A DNA stretch of 33,274 nt, from assembly GCA_044225155.1 (NCBI GenBank), contig JBGAJB010000011.1, forward strand, positions 1 through 33,274. The letters are read 5' to 3'. The stretch comes from CAYMBL01 sp044225155. GTDB lineage: Bacteria; Planctomycetota; Phycisphaerae; UBA1845; Fen-1342. Of this stretch, positions 32,337 through 33,274 are shown in pieces; within the stretch, counting starts at the first letter, position 1; the number at the start of each line of letters is the position of its first letter. The position numbers and the translations under genes were made by a program. The notes below the pieces were generated by a model that worked only from the letters and a program-made list of their open reading frames with translations, did no database searches and was not told the origin of the DNA.

Positions 32337-33274
32337 CTAGTTTCGCTGATACGTCAGATTCACGTGCTCCACTCCGTGGCACGTCAGTGTGCAGGACCCG
32401 CTCAGGCGGCCCGTGTCCACGAATTGGCGCCGGCCGCTCACGATCGCCGTGTCGAAGTTGATCAAGTGATCGTGCTCCGTGCGGCTGCCCGAGACGCCGT
32501 GGGGCGAGTGGCAGGCGCTGCAGGGCGTCTGCGCATCGACGATATGTCGCCGATGCAGCGCGAAGCTCTCGTCACCCAGCAACGAATTGCGGTCGTGGCA
32601 GGTGTAACAGAGCGCGTATGCCTGCGGGGATTCGATCGTGAAATCGGCCGTCTCGTAGCGGGCCGCGAGCAGCCACTCGAAGCGTGAACCGTGCGGGCCG
32701 TTTGCGCTTGTGCCGCCGAGCTGCCGGGCATCCGGATCGTTGTGGCAGTCCTGGCAGGAGATGTTCGTGCGCGACCGCAGCGCGGGGAGCAAGCTGGGCG
32801 ATTCGTCGAGCGCGGCGCGCGCCAGAGTGGTCACGGGATGCGCCGATGCGGCCGTGGGGAGGAATTGGCGGCGTACGTTTCCGTAGTCATCGCGGGCACG
32901 CACGATCCGCCGCGCGATCGGCACCGGATTGTCGGAGTGACAGCGGAAGCACACTTCGTAGTAATCGCGGGCGCGCTCCACCGGCTGGCCGCCGACGCTG
33001 ACGCCCGGCACGTCATTCATCGGACCCGGGATGCCGATGCGCGGCGCGCCGAGTCCGCCCGGAGAACCGGCGCCGACGATACCGCCCAACTCATTCGCGC
33101 GCACGGCGTGCGGATTGTGGCAATCGACGCAATCCACGTGCGGCCGCATCGTGCGCGGATCCTCGGCCGGGTCGTGGCGATCGAGCAGCCGACTCGGGCG
33201 ATGGCCGCTGCGCTGTCCGGTGCGGCCGGAAACTTCGAGCGCCGTCAGACCGTTGTGGCATTCGATGCACAAAT
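32337..33274 (-). CDS. Multihaem c-type cytochrome, C-terminal part (5' end outside window)
   Basis: At least 311 residues; the N-terminus is beyond the window. Six CXXCH motifs are visible in order (CIECH, CVDCH, CFRCH, CQDCH, CYTCH, CSACH) plus a final CTLTCH, which has three residues between the cysteines. Several are followed by N-P or S-P-H, as in doubled-CXXCH multihaem cytochromes that conduct electrons across the envelope. Extra His residues (for example FALHRRHIVD) could be axial ligands. The stop at 32337 is 82 nt from tRNA-Lys. It lies outside the element and is the ancestral neighbour of the tRNA. The redox partner is unknown. Confidence 0.9.
   Translation of the reverse strand, partial: LCIECHNGLTALEVSGRTGQRSGHRPSRLLDRHDPAEDPRTMRPHVDCVDCHNPHAVRANELGGIVGAGSPGGLGAPRIGIPGPMNDVPGVSVGGQPVERARDYYEVCFRCHSDNPVPIARRIVRARDDYGNVRRQFLPTAASAHPVTTLARAALDESPSLLPALRSRTNISCQDCHNDPDARQLGGTSANGPHGSRFEWLLAARYETADFTIESPQAYALCYTCHDRNSLLGDESFALHRRHIVDAQTPCSACHSPHGVSGSRTEHDHLINFDTAIVSGRRQFVDTGRLSGSCTLTCHGVEHVNLTYQRN

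Overview
This window most likely comes from a high-GC planctomycete or a close relative, probably a metagenomic contig because coding frames run off both ends. Support for this: a PEP-CTERM tail on a HAF-repeat protein, dockerin-like repeats ending in a D-L-G-x-x-L-S-A-x-G pattern, D-C-N-G-N-G-I-type calcium repeats, many NHL-repeat lipoproteins whose lipid cysteine is followed by proline, and a multihaem cytochrome. The genus cannot be named from the sequence alone.

Layout. (a) 1-5499, ordinary chromosome: the 3' end of mutS2, a PAP2 phosphatase, tRNA-Glu(CTC) on the minus strand with its own promoter and terminator, and a secreted M16 metallopeptidase. (b) 5500-32225, a 26.7-kb segment bounded by a perfect 44-bp direct repeat. 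The right copy is the 3' part of an intact tRNA-Lys(CTT); the left copy is an orphan fragment. This is the footprint of integration into the 3' end of a tRNA gene. (c) 32255-33274, chromosome again: the C-terminal part of a multihaem cytochrome c.

Inside the repeats the composition is odd. Phage-like DNA lies at both ends: about 5544-5880 carries the start of a small beta-grasp-like gene, and about 27786-32181 carries the end of a probable capsid gene, two jelly-roll virion proteins, a tRNA-Gly-like gene, a head-tail adaptor-like gene and small genes. Between them sits about 22 kb of planctomycete-like DNA, and at each join one gene is fused to or truncated by another. No integrase is visible. 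All apparent frame lesions (three in-frame stops, two single-base shifts and a 19-nt homopolymer) fall in this middle block.

The middle block holds a minus-strand seven-gene run (13019 down to 6674) built around an MbnP-family protein fused to a cytochrome c and its MbnH-family dihaem partner, with a DM13 protein, two NHL proteins and two monohaem lipoproteins. Two NHL-cytochrome fusion genes diverge from it across a promoter pair. Almost all products are predicted to be exported and lipid-anchored, which suggests a cell-envelope copper/redox system. Next comes a tightly coupled cassette (two-TM protein, YceI, TolC-like lipoprotein, PhnD-like lipoprotein). It is followed by a decayed metalloprotease-VWA-dockerin gene, and finally a glycosyltransferase with an upstream broken gene of unknown function.

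The main caution is that the joins near 5.88 and 27.78 kb could be assembly chimaeras. The nested arrangement inside correctly oriented tRNA repeats argues for a real integration event but does not prove that the middle block is real.
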